DNA from: Membranihabitans marinus | Lineage (GTDB): Bacteria > Bacteroidota > Bacteroidia > Chitinophagales > Saprospiraceae | Direction of reading: 5' to 3' | NCBI RefSeq assembly: GCF_019802045.1 | Contig: NZ_JAHVHU010000009.1 | Coordinates: forward strand, 231,367 to 295,366 | Length of the DNA stretch: 64,000 nucleotides | In this document: piece by piece, positions 38,706 through 46,851 of the stretch | Numbering within the stretch: position 1 is the stretch's first letter | How the letters are laid out: every line of letters starts with the position of its first letter | The notes under the pieces: generated by a model | The model's database searches: none | What the model saw: only the letters and a program-made list of their open reading frames with translations | What the model was told of the DNA's origin: nothing | Translations under genes and position numbers: made by a program

Positions 38706-40822
38706 AACCTTTAAATAGATTAAAAACCATGAAGGAAACTTTATTTCTTGCCCCTCTTATTTTTTTATCAGGATTCTTTTTTTCCTGTGAAGAGCCCAAA
38801 TATCCAAAAGGCATGTCACCTGAGGAATCGATGAAAACCTTTGAGTTGGACGATCGGTTTGAGGTCCAATTGTTTGCGGCCGAACCGGTCGTAAAAGATC
38901 CCGTGTCGATGATTTTTGATGAGAAGGGTGACATCTACGTGGTGGAGATGCCGGATTATCCTTTTCCTCCGGAAGATGGATCGGGCAATGGAGTGATCAA
39001 AAAACTTCTGGATACAAATGGAGATGGTGTGATGGATGATTTTACCATTTTTGCAGATCAGATTCTGGATGCGACGAGTATTTTGCCTTGGAAGGATGGT
39101 ATGTTGGTTACCGCAGCGCCTCATATTTGGTACATGAAAGATACGAACGGCGATGGAAAGGCAGACCAGCGTGAAAAGGTCTTTTCCGGATTTTTTCAGG
39201 ATAATCAGGAGGCTCAGATAACCAATCTTCGATTTAATGTGGACAATTGGATCTATGCTTCCAATCATGGCCAACATGGTGAGGTTCAGTTTGATATGAA
39301 CCCCGGAGCGGAGCCCTTGTCCGTGAGCGGTGCTGATTTTCGGTTCCGTCTGGACACGAAAGAGTTTGAACCAGAGACAGCGCCGGGTCAATTTGGGCAC
39401 ACCTTTGATAATTTTGGTCGTCGTTTTGTGACGCAGAACACCATTCATATTCGGGAAATGGTCATGCCCTGGCGCTACCTTCACCGACATCCTTATATGC
39501 CTTCCACCAGTGCCATGACAAATATTTCAGATCACGATTTGCGAATGTATCAGCTGACAGAAGCCCCCTACTGGCGTAAGGAACGAAGTGCACGCCGCCA
39601 GAAGAAATATGACGAGCAAGGTCTGGATCGGATAGAACATGTCGATAATCATTTTACCGGTGCTTCCGGTGGAACTTTTTACGGTGGAGATCTTTTCCCG
39701 GAAGAGTTTAACCAGTCCTTGTTTACAGGAGAGGTTGCCGGTGGGTTGGTTCATCAAGACGTCCTGGTGACCAAGCCGGGGCAGGTGGTTTATACCGCTC
39801 AGCGCGCTGAAAACGAACAGGATAGAGAGTTTTTGGCGTCGACAGATATGTGGTTCCGCCCGACAAATTTCACCGTGGGACCTGATGGAGCATTGTATCT
39901 GGTGGATTATTACCGACAGCACATTGAGACCCCGTTGTCTATTCCCGAAGACTTAAAAGAGGAAATGGATTTTCTGGAGGGTGACGACAAAGGGCGCATA
40001 TACCGCATCGTACCCAAAGGTACGCCACCGCTCAATGTAAACGAAGTTCAGAAATCCCCGACCACCGAAGATTATCTGGAATGGTTAACCAGCCCCAACA
40101 AATGGCATCGTACGCAGGCTCAGCGTGTGTTGCTGCAAACCGGCGATGACAGTATTCTACCACAACTGGAAGCTATTTTTACCAATACATCAAATTCGGC
40201 CGTCCGGTTGCAGACCATGTACCTGATCGACGGACTGGGCGGGCTGACCGGGGAACATGTGAGACTGGCGCTCAAAGATCCGGAATCGGGCGTACGTGAG
40301 CACGCATTGCGATTGGCCGAGCAATTTCCCGATTTGTTGCCAGATGTGATTGCACTAAAGGATGATCCTTCTGCCCGCGCTGTAATGCAAACGGCCCTGA
40401 GCCTGGGCAACTTTGCTTCCAATGAAGTGATTCCAGCGCTGGCTGAGATCGTCGTCGGAAACTATCAAAATCATTGGATGCGAATGGCCGTACTGAGTTC
40501 GGATCATGGGTCTTCCATGGCCTTGCTGAATTACCTGGATCAGCAAACGGACTTTTTTCAATCCTGGGATAAGAACAAAGAAAAATTCCTCTATGACTTT
40601 ACCTACATCACAGCAGCACGGAACGAGGACCCTGCCTTGGTTGCTCTGGTGAGTGAATTTGACCGGCTGCCTGCCGAAAGTCAGACCTCGGTGTGGAAAG
40701 CAGTCGCTGCCGGGTTGAAGCGATCCAAAGCCACCTTATCGGATAACGCCAAGAAAAAAATTAATCAAATTATTGCCTCCGGATCGTCTTCTGCCAAAGA
40801 TGCACTTTCAGAGGTATTGTAA
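38702..40822 (+). CDS. Propeller / HEAT-repeat lipoprotein without cytochrome domain
   Basis: 706 residues, paralogous to the 973-residue protein at 15641 but ending after the HEAT repeats. Lipoprotein signal with Cys29 (GFFFSC). Sugar-dehydrogenase-like propeller (about 45-450; FAAEPVVKDPVSMIFDEKGD; calcium-type loops DTNGDGVMDD and DTNGDGKADQ; HIWYMKDTNGDGK), then HEAT repeats (about 470-700). No CxxCH anywhere, so it cannot bind haem c. The gene ends at 40822, and a HiPIP gene starts 39 nt later. The HiPIP may replace the missing haem domain as electron acceptor (inference). Met10 (38729) is an alternative start. Confidence 0.88.
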   Translation: MKPLNRLKTMKETLFLAPLIFLSGFFFSCEEPKYPKGMSPEESMKTFELDDRFEVQLFAAEPVVKDPVSMIFDEKGDIYVVEMPDYPFPPEDGSGNGVIKKLLDTNGDGVMDDFTIFADQILDATSILPWKDGMLVTAAPHIWYMKDTNGDGKADQREKVFSGFFQDNQEAQITNLRFNVDNWIYASNHGQHGEVQFDMNPGAEPLSVSGADFRFRLDTKEFEPETAPGQFGHTFDNFGRRFVTQNTIHIREMVMPWRYLHRHPYMPSTSAMTNISDHDLRMYQLTEAPYWRKERSARRQKKYDEQGLDRIEHVDNHFTGASGGTFYGGDLFPEEFNQSLFTGEVAGGLVHQDVLVTKPGQVVYTAQRAENEQDREFLASTDMWFRPTNFTVGPDGALYLVDYYRQHIETPLSIPEDLKEEMDFLEGDDKGRIYRIVPKGTPPLNVNEVQKSPTTEDYLEWLTSPNKWHRTQAQRVLLQTGDDSILPQLEAIFTNTSNSAVRLQTMYLIDGLGGLTGEHVRLALKDPESGVREHALRLAEQFPDLLPDVIALKDDPSARAVMQTALSLGNFASNEVIPALAEIVVGNYQNHWMRMAVLSSDHGSSMALLNYLDQQTDFFQSWDKNKEKFLYDFTYITAARNEDPALVALVSEFDRLPAESQTSVWKAVAAGLKRSKATLSDNAKKKINQIIASGSSSAKDALSEVL

Positions 40823-40861
40823 GTGATTTTTCAATCAAACCATGAGCTTATGAGCAAGGAT

Positions 40862-41215
40862 ATGAAAAGACGAAAATTTATCGAAAATACGCTGCGACTG
40901 GGATCGGGGTTGGTATTGGCTCCCATTCTGCTTCAAGGCTGTCAGTCCGGTTCGGAAAAATCCGCCGGTAAGGAAGATGCCGACAATTCACTGGAGGTGA
41001 CCTCTTGCGACGATTTATCAAAAACGCCCGAAGCAGAGATAAAGAAGCGGGAAGGATTTGGATATGTAGAAGAATCACCGATGCCTGATAAAAATTGTGC
41101 GAACTGTAACCTTTATCTGCCCCCGAAAGAAGGTCAGGCATGTGGCGGCTGTGCGCTGTTCAAGGGACCAGTTTTCGAAGAGGCATACTGCACGTATTGG
41201 GCACCGATTGTATAA
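40862..41215 (+). CDS. Tat-exported high-potential iron-sulfur protein (HiPIP)
   Basis: 117 residues from ATG 40862, preferred over the upstream frame start at 40823 because it opens with the Tat motif MKRRKF. A lipobox-like LLQGC (Cys27) follows, so it may be a Tat lipoprotein. The mature part has the HiPIP pattern: GFGYVEE (the conserved Tyr near the cluster), then Cys79-x2-Cys82-x14-Cys97-x12-Cys110, in CANC, CGGCALFKG and YCTYW. Classical HiPIPs have C-x2-C-x14-C-x13-C, so spacing agrees within one residue. HiPIPs are small periplasmic one-electron carriers. Placement directly after the haem-less propeller/HEAT gene suggests a redox pair. Confidence 0.9.
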   Translation: MKRRKFIENTLRLGSGLVLAPILLQGCQSGSEKSAGKEDADNSLEVTSCDDLSKTPEAEIKKREGFGYVEESPMPDKNCANCNLYLPPKEGQACGGCALFKGPVFEEAYCTYWAPIV

Positions 41216-41233
41216 CGACCACAAACCATCATT

Positions 41234-42622
41234 ATGAGAAATACTGTTCTTCATCTGCTTGTCTTCCTTCTCCTTGCCTGGATTAATCCAGCTTTTAGCC
41301 TGGATGCCAATTTTGAATGGAAGGCCGGGGTGGCTAAAATGGACATCACTCCAAACCATCCGCTTTGGTTAGCCGGGTATGGTGGTCGTACTGCGCCATC
41401 GGAGGGCACACTCCATCCTATTTGGGTAAAAGCGCTGGCTATGGAGGATGCCCAGGGAGAGCAATCTGTCTTGATCACATCCGATTTGCTGGGATGGCCA
41501 AAAGCATTGTCTGATGATATTCGTGCGGCGGTTCAAAGAAAGTATGGACTGTCCAAAGCACAGATTATACTCAATAGTTCACACACCCATACCGGTCCGG
41601 TCCTGCAGGATGCTTTGTTTGATATTTATCCCCTCGATGATGCGGAGCGTGAGAAGATCAAAAAATATTCTGCCGGATTGAGTGATCGGGTGGTTGATCT
41701 GATTGGTCAGTCACTGGCTGATATGGAGTCCGTCCGGATCTACGCAGAAAACGGGGTCGCCCGATTTCAGGTCAATCGCCGGAACAACGAGGAATCGACC
41801 CAGGCTCGTATTACGGATCTCAACGGTCCCAACGATTATGCGGTTCCGGTGATTAAGGTCGAAAAATCAGATCAGAGTCTGATGGCTGTCGTATTTGGGT
41901 ATGCCTGTCATCCGACGGTACTTGGTATCAATCAATGGTCGGGGGACTATCCGGGATTTGCCCAGCTGGAGCTGGAAAAAGACCACCCGGGTATGCAAGC
42001 CATGTTTTTTCAGGGAGCAGGTGCAGATCAAAACCCCATTCCCCGGCGGACGATTCCTTTGGCCCGCCAGTATGGAAGAACTTTAGCCGCAGCCGTGGAT
42101 CGGGTGCTGGAAGAAGACATGAAACCATTGGCTTCTTCACTAAAAACGGCGTATACTGAGGTGTCGCTTGATCTCAATATGCCGCCTTCGATCGAGGAGC
42201 TCACCCATCATTGTGAGGTGTCTTCCAGTTATCAAAAACGGTGGGGTGAGCGGATGTTGAAGGATGCTCAGGACGGAAAGGAATTTCGAACATCCTATCC
42301 CTATCCTTTGCAGGTATGGGAAATGGGTGATCAACGGATTTTTGCGCTGGGGGGAGAGCTTTTGGTTGGGTATGCAATTCAGTTGAAAGAGATTTTTGGG
42401 TACGATTCGTTTGTCATGGGATACTCCAACGATGTGATGAGTTACATTCCTACCGCGCGGGTACTCCACGAGGGCGGGTACGAAGGCGCTTCAGCCCAGG
42501 TGGTATACGGGTTGCCGGCCAAGTGGTCTTTCAACATTGAATCTACGATCATTCATGGAATGGTGGAGTTGGCGAAAACGATCGGGGTGCAGTCCCCGCA
42601 AAGTAAATTGATTGGACAATAA
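41234..42622 (+). CDS. Neutral-ceramidase-fold secreted protein 2 (nucleophile replaced)
   Basis: 462 residues with signal peptide about 1-22. Domain signature GVAKMDITPNHPLWLAGYG; Zn-type His motifs NSSHTHTGP and GYACHPTVLG. The Ser loop reads GAGADQNPI, so Asn occupies the nucleophile position. C-terminal VMGYSNDVMSYIPT is a normal family element. Divergent enough from its two operon paralogues to suggest different ligands. 18 nt after the HiPIP gene and 8 nt before the propeller gene. Function in glycan or glycolipid processing is inference. Confidence 0.83.
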   Translation: MRNTVLHLLVFLLLAWINPAFSLDANFEWKAGVAKMDITPNHPLWLAGYGGRTAPSEGTLHPIWVKALAMEDAQGEQSVLITSDLLGWPKALSDDIRAAVQRKYGLSKAQIILNSSHTHTGPVLQDALFDIYPLDDAEREKIKKYSAGLSDRVVDLIGQSLADMESVRIYAENGVARFQVNRRNNEESTQARITDLNGPNDYAVPVIKVEKSDQSLMAVVFGYACHPTVLGINQWSGDYPGFAQLELEKDHPGMQAMFFQGAGADQNPIPRRTIPLARQYGRTLAAAVDRVLEEDMKPLASSLKTAYTEVSLDLNMPPSIEELTHHCEVSSSYQKRWGERMLKDAQDGKEFRTSYPYPLQVWEMGDQRIFALGGELLVGYAIQLKEIFGYDSFVMGYSNDVMSYIPTARVLHEGGYEGASAQVVYGLPAKWSFNIESTIIHGMVELAKTIGVQSPQSKLIGQ

Positions 42623-42630
42623 GTGGATGA

Positions 42631-43935
42631 ATGAATCAAATGACAAAAAGGTTAACGGCCCGACGCTTCTATTCGGGATTTTCACTCGCGCATGATACGT
42701 ACAATGCCTTATCGGTAGGCAGTGATGGAAAAGTATATTATGTGCTCTCCTCTGAGGACATCGAAATAGGTGGACATGTATATGCTTTTGACCCCAGAAC
42801 GGAATCAACACATCTGATCGGAGATTTGACCACGCTGTGCGGTGAAAAAGGAATCAAAACCATCGGCCAGGGCAAAAGCCATGTGGAATTCTATGAGATG
42901 AATGGCCGTTTGTATTTTGCCACTCATGTGGGAATCTACGAATTGATCGATGGGATGGACCGGATGTATGAAAACCCGCCGGATGGATATGGTCTGTACC
43001 GGGGGGGACATATCTTATCCTATGATATGAAGTCCGGTGAAACAGAAGATCTGGCCTTGGTGCCGCATGGGGAAGGGATGGTAGCTATGACGATGGATAC
43101 GGATCGCGGGCAAATATACGGGTTGACCTGGCCGACGGGGCATTTTATCCATTACGATGTGAAGAAAGATCTTATGACAGATCTGGGGCCAGTCGCTGAA
43201 CGTGGGGAAGCAGGAACCCCAGGCAATGATTTTCGGGTGTTGTGCCGATCTCTGGTGGTTGATCCTAGAAGTGGAACCGTTTACTTTACCAATTCGGAAG
43301 GGGAAATTCTCTATTATAAACCCCATTTTGGGCAGATCGATGTTATGGAAAATTCGAAACTCCACCTTGACTATTTTGGAGCTTTTGACCCCACACGGCC
43401 AGGGACCATGGCGTATCATTGGCGAAAAGCGTTTTGGTATGAAAAGGAGAATGTAATTATCGGCGTGCATGGAAATTCCGGGTATTTATTTCGCTTTTCA
43501 CCAGATACGGATCAGGTTGAACTGATCGATCGCATCACCTCAGAACCGTCCCGGAAAAGCGGACGGTCTGATCAGTTTAGCTATGGATACCTCGGTTTTG
43601 CACTGGGCCCGGATGGTGAAACGGTGTATTATCTCACAGGAGGGCCTGTTTTTGAGAATGGGAAGCGGGTAGAAGGAGTGGAAGATATTGCGAAGGGTGC
43701 CGCAAAAGGACTGGAGAACTTACATCTGGTGACGTATCATCTGCCCTCCAATAATTATATCGATCATGGCCCTGTATTTTACGGCGACGGATCCCGGCCG
43801 ACTTACGTGAATTCCATCGCTGTGGATAAAGACAACGTATATTTCCTGGGGCGTATGATGGTTGAAGGTCGGGAAATTCAAGATCTTGCCTGGATTAAAA
43901 ATCCCATCCAACACAGTGATCCGACATTGGATTAA
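42631..43935 (+). CDS. Beta-propeller protein, function unknown
   Basis: 434 residues, no signal peptide visible (MNQMTKRLTARRFYSGF), so cytosolic unless the true start differs. Repeated blades of the type DGKVYYVLSSEDIEIGGHVY, DRGQIYGLTWPTGHFIHYD and GPDGETVYYLTGG indicate a 6- to 7-bladed propeller, loosely like oligogalacturonate-lyase or YncE-like propellers. Conserved His/Arg/Glu-rich blade tops (KSHVEFYE) could bind a substrate. It lies 8 nt after the second ceramidase-fold gene, clearly co-transcribed. I cannot name a function. Confidence 0.72.
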   Translation: MNQMTKRLTARRFYSGFSLAHDTYNALSVGSDGKVYYVLSSEDIEIGGHVYAFDPRTESTHLIGDLTTLCGEKGIKTIGQGKSHVEFYEMNGRLYFATHVGIYELIDGMDRMYENPPDGYGLYRGGHILSYDMKSGETEDLALVPHGEGMVAMTMDTDRGQIYGLTWPTGHFIHYDVKKDLMTDLGPVAERGEAGTPGNDFRVLCRSLVVDPRSGTVYFTNSEGEILYYKPHFGQIDVMENSKLHLDYFGAFDPTRPGTMAYHWRKAFWYEKENVIIGVHGNSGYLFRFSPDTDQVELIDRITSEPSRKSGRSDQFSYGYLGFALGPDGETVYYLTGGPVFENGKRVEGVEDIAKGAAKGLENLHLVTYHLPSNNYIDHGPVFYGDGSRPTYVNSIAVDKDNVYFLGRMMVEGREIQDLAWIKNPIQHSDPTLD

Positions 43936-43971
43936 TTGTCCACGTCAAATTAAGTCTGGGAGAGATGTCTG

Positions 43972-43987
43972 GTCACTTCTGAGTGAC
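43972..43987 (+). terminator. Short hairpin after the propeller gene
   Basis: GTCACT-tctg-AGTGAC gives six perfect pairs around a tetraloop, 37 nt past the propeller stop. The T-run (TTTTAAATTTTTT) follows only 20 nt later, so this is a weak terminator candidate between the propeller and the third ceramidase-fold gene. Confidence 0.3.
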
Positions 43988-44110
43988 ATTGGAGTATGCA
44001 TGTGGTACTTTTAAATTTTTTGCAAGTCTAAAAATTTGAAGGATGAAGTTTTGTTATTTCGGCAGATCCTGTCATCTTACAGCAATAACCAATTTGACCG
44101 GGATCGATCA

Positions 44111-45487
44111 ATGACAACCAAATTTCCGCTTTTTGTTATTTTATATATTCTGCTTTCGGTGGGTCACTGGTTGCATGGTCAGGACAGAACAGATGTCCGG
44201 TTAGCCTATTTTGAAACGGACGTTACGCCAGCCGTTGGTGATCCATTGGCGTTTGGTACAGCCCAAATGGTTCGTGATTCGTTGTCTGCACGTGGTATTG
44301 TGTTGGTGTTTGATGAGAAACCGGTGGTTCTCTTAGCGGTGGATTGGATTGGTATTGCCAATGAAGGTATGGATGTGTTCCGAAGTCAGCTGGCAGCAGC
44401 TGTACAATCAACCGAAGACCGGGTCAGTGTCCATGCCTTGCATCAGCATGACGCAGTGCGTTGTGATTTTTTGACACCAAAGATAATGAATGACTATGGT
44501 GATTCTGAGCTATACTATGATACCTCTTTTTTGCATACTGCCATTCAAAGAATAGCGCTCAGTGCCAAGGAAGCGATGCAGGAACTGCGGACAGTCACGG
44601 ACATAGGATATGGTCAGGCCCAGGTCCATAGAGTGGCGTCCAATCGACGGGTGCTGGATCACCATGGGGATGTGAAGGCCATGCGGTGGAGTTATACGGA
44701 AGATTTTTTGCTGCGACATGAGGGGCAGGGGCAGATTGATCCATGGCTCAGGATGGTCACGTTTTATGAAGAGGAAGAGCCCCTGGTTGGGCTGTCATAT
44801 TATGCGGTCCATCCGGTCACTGCGTTTGGTGACGGGATCGTGTCCGCGGAATTTGTGGGTATAGCCCGTCAGTTTCAGGAAAAGAAAAGGGGGTACCCAC
44901 AGATCTATTTTACAGGGGCCGCTGGAAACATTGGCGTGGGAAAATACAATGATGGATCGGACAAAATACGTTTTACGCTGGCTACCAGAATCTCCATGGC
45001 TATGGATGAAGCTTTGAGGACGACCCGGCGAAAACCCATACGGCGTTCTCAGATAAGCTGGAAAACAGAAAGTGTCTATCTCCCATTGGCTGATTATATG
45101 AACAGGGATAGTCTGGAAATGGTTCTGACGGGAAAGACGCCCGATCCGGAGTTGCCTTATTTGCGAGCGATTGGGAGTCTGGCCTGGTGGATTCGAGTCC
45201 ACAAAGAGCCGTATGTCCGGGTTTCAGCTCTGCGGTTGGGCGATGTACAGCTTTTAAGTCTACCCGGAGAACCTTTCGTGGAGTTTCAGCTGGCAGCACA
45301 GCGATTCTTTCCCGATCAAAATATTTGCACAGCAGCATATGAAGAGTATGGCATGGGGTATATCGGTACGAAAGAAGCCTATTCCCAGGGCGGATATGAG
45401 ACTTCCAAAATGGCCTCGACGCTGGCTCCGGAATCGGCTGATGCGTTAATGAAAGCGATAAATGAGGTGCTAACAAGAAATGATTGA
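44111..45487 (+). CDS. Neutral-ceramidase-fold secreted protein 3 (nucleophile replaced)
   Basis: 458 residues from ATG 44111 (MTTKFPLF), which gives a proper signal peptide (WLHG/Q); the upstream TTG frame is not needed. Family elements: AYFETDVTPAVGDPLAFG, HALHQHD and YYAVHPVTAFGDG for the metal site. The Ser loop reads TGAAGNIGVGKYND, with Gly where ceramidases have Ser. C terminus EYGMGYIGTKEAYSQGGYE is typical. Last gene of the operon; 175-nt gap from the preceding gene with a hairpin, so it may have its own promoter. Confidence 0.82.
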   Translation: MTTKFPLFVILYILLSVGHWLHGQDRTDVRLAYFETDVTPAVGDPLAFGTAQMVRDSLSARGIVLVFDEKPVVLLAVDWIGIANEGMDVFRSQLAAAVQSTEDRVSVHALHQHDAVRCDFLTPKIMNDYGDSELYYDTSFLHTAIQRIALSAKEAMQELRTVTDIGYGQAQVHRVASNRRVLDHHGDVKAMRWSYTEDFLLRHEGQGQIDPWLRMVTFYEEEEPLVGLSYYAVHPVTAFGDGIVSAEFVGIARQFQEKKRGYPQIYFTGAAGNIGVGKYNDGSDKIRFTLATRISMAMDEALRTTRRKPIRRSQISWKTESVYLPLADYMNRDSLEMVLTGKTPDPELPYLRAIGSLAWWIRVHKEPYVRVSALRLGDVQLLSLPGEPFVEFQLAAQRFFPDQNICTAAYEEYGMGYIGTKEAYSQGGYETSKMASTLAPESADALMKAINEVLTRND

Positions 45488-45840
45488 TGCTCATTCCCCC
45501 ATTCTTCATAGGTTTCTGAAGTCCAGCCTTTTTCCTTTTCCAGGTTTTCCATTTCTGTGTCAATTTTTCTGGCAAGAACTTTTACTACAGCCCCTTTCAC
45601 TTCATTTTCATCAGTACCAATATTTCCGCAGTGGGATCCATTAGGTCAAGTACTCTTTTGCCATATCTCTGTTGTGAGATTGATTTTTTCCTCCATGATC
45701 CGGTACCGGTCTGAGAAGTACATATGGTGCATAAATGCATTGTCATAGCTACATTGGATCCGCCAGGCAATTTTAAAGACCTGGTCGTCTTCCAAACTAT
45801 TTAATATATAACGTATTAATGCGGTCATCCCGTTTCTCAT
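45485..45840 (-). pseudogene. Unknown small protein gene broken by an in-frame TGA
   Basis: On the minus strand ATG 45840 opens a frame reading MRNGMTALIRYILNSLEDD, then SYDNAFMHHMYFSDRY, up to a TGA at 45646-45648. The same frame continues with NGSHCGNIGTDENEVKG, AVVKVLARKIDTEMENLEKE and KGWTSETYEEWGNEH. Both halves look like one soluble helical protein of about 120 residues. A single TGG to TGA change would explain the break. The end runs into the 3' end of the plus-strand ceramidase-fold gene. I do not recognise the family. Plain non-coding sequence is the alternative, but the composition is strongly protein-like. Confidence 0.5.
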
Positions 45841-45922
45841 TTGATCGTAAAATAAATTTGTTTGTATATTGAGCAGATGAATTCTTTGGCCAAGTCCGTT
45901 TACTGCTTAATACTAAAAAACG

Positions 45923-46732
45923 ATGATGCCCCATTTAAGATTTGCTTTTTTTCTACTTGGATTCCTGCTGATGACGACCCAGCCGGCTTCCGCTCAGTCT
46001 GTCACTAAATCTGAATCAGCTGATTCCAGTTTTTATATCTACCTCGTCATGGGCCAGTCCAATATGGCTGGTCGTGGAAAGGTCGACGGGAGGTATGCCC
46101 GGATGAAACATCGCCGGGTATTTATGATGGATAAAAACCAGGAGTGGGTGAAGGCTTCACATCCCGTTCATTTTGATAAACCCCGGGTGGTGGGCGTGGG
46201 ACCTGCTTTATCCTTTGGGATGGAAATGGCAAAAACACATAAAAGAAAGAAAATCGGATTGGTCCCCTGTGCGGTCGGCGGAACATCTATACAGCACTGG
46301 AAGCCCGGTGCTTACGATGATCGCACCGACACCCATCCCTGGGATGATGCGGTAGTTCGGATCAAAGAAGCGATGGCGGATGGTGTCATCAAGGGGGTGA
46401 TCTGGCATCAGGGTGAGTCCGATTCAGCACCGGAAAAGGCGGCGCGCTATTTCAATGATCTGGAAGATTTGATTCAGCGCATCCGTGCGCTTGTGGGCGA
46501 TCCGGATCTGCCATTTGTGGCCGGGGAACTGGGTCGGTACAAAGATCAGTATCAAAATATTAATAAGGTCCTGGAACAACTATCGGGAAGGGTATCGGGG
46601 ACAGCCGTGGCTTCATCGCTCGGGTTGACCCCGATGGAAGATGGGGTGCATTTTGATTCCAAGTCTGCGAATTTGTTGGGAAGACGAATGGCAGAACGAA
46701 TGAAAATTATCGAAGCGACAATGGTGAAGTAG
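45923..46732 (+). CDS. Secreted sialate-O-acetylesterase-like SGNH hydrolase
   Basis: 269 residues, signal peptide about 1-25 (PASA/Q). Matches the SASA/DUF303 carbohydrate-esterase family: block I VMGQSNMAG (nucleophile Ser), IWHQGESDS in the third block and DGVHFD with the Asp-His pair. GLVPCAVGGTSIQHW is also typical. Family role: removing acetyl groups from sialic acid or other sugars. With the sialidase in the window, 9-O-acetyl-sialate is a good candidate, but CE6-like xylan deacetylases share the fold. Monocistronic or start of the next operon; a 119-nt gap with an operator follows. Confidence 0.88.
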   Translation: MMPHLRFAFFLLGFLLMTTQPASAQSVTKSESADSSFYIYLVMGQSNMAGRGKVDGRYARMKHRRVFMMDKNQEWVKASHPVHFDKPRVVGVGPALSFGMEMAKTHKRKKIGLVPCAVGGTSIQHWKPGAYDDRTDTHPWDDAVVRIKEAMADGVIKGVIWHQGESDSAPEKAARYFNDLEDLIQRIRALVGDPDLPFVAGELGRYKDQYQNINKVLEQLSGRVSGTAVASSLGLTPMEDGVHFDSKSANLLGRRMAERMKIIEATMVK

Positions 46733-46810
46733 TAGTTGAACCGGTATCACACGTTATCAATAATAATTTTCCATTATTTCCTCAGGAGATTCAAAAAAAT
46801 TTGTGTAAAT

Positions 46811-46826
46811 TCGGTAACGTTACCGA
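46811..46826. promoter_or_regulatory. Perfect palindromic operator, copy 2
   Basis: TCGGTAACGTTACCGA, identical to 35129-35144; identity extends to the 20-mer 46809-46828. It lies 25 nt before ATG 46852 of the Gfo/Idh operon. As in copy 1, a -7-like element (TAAATTCG, 46806-46813) overlaps the left arm. Same spacing of element and palindrome in both copies supports a shared repressor acting on both operons. Confidence 0.72.
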
Positions 46827-46851
46827 GTGATTACCTTATAAAAACAACAAT

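Noticed and set aside
36464..45487. Calling the three proteins ceramidases
   Set aside because: The nucleophile Ser loop is altered in all three, so only the fold is claimed.
45646..45648. Selenocysteine at the in-frame TGA
   Set aside because: No SECIS-like hairpin was seen and no selenoprotein family was recognised; a nonsense mutation is simpler.
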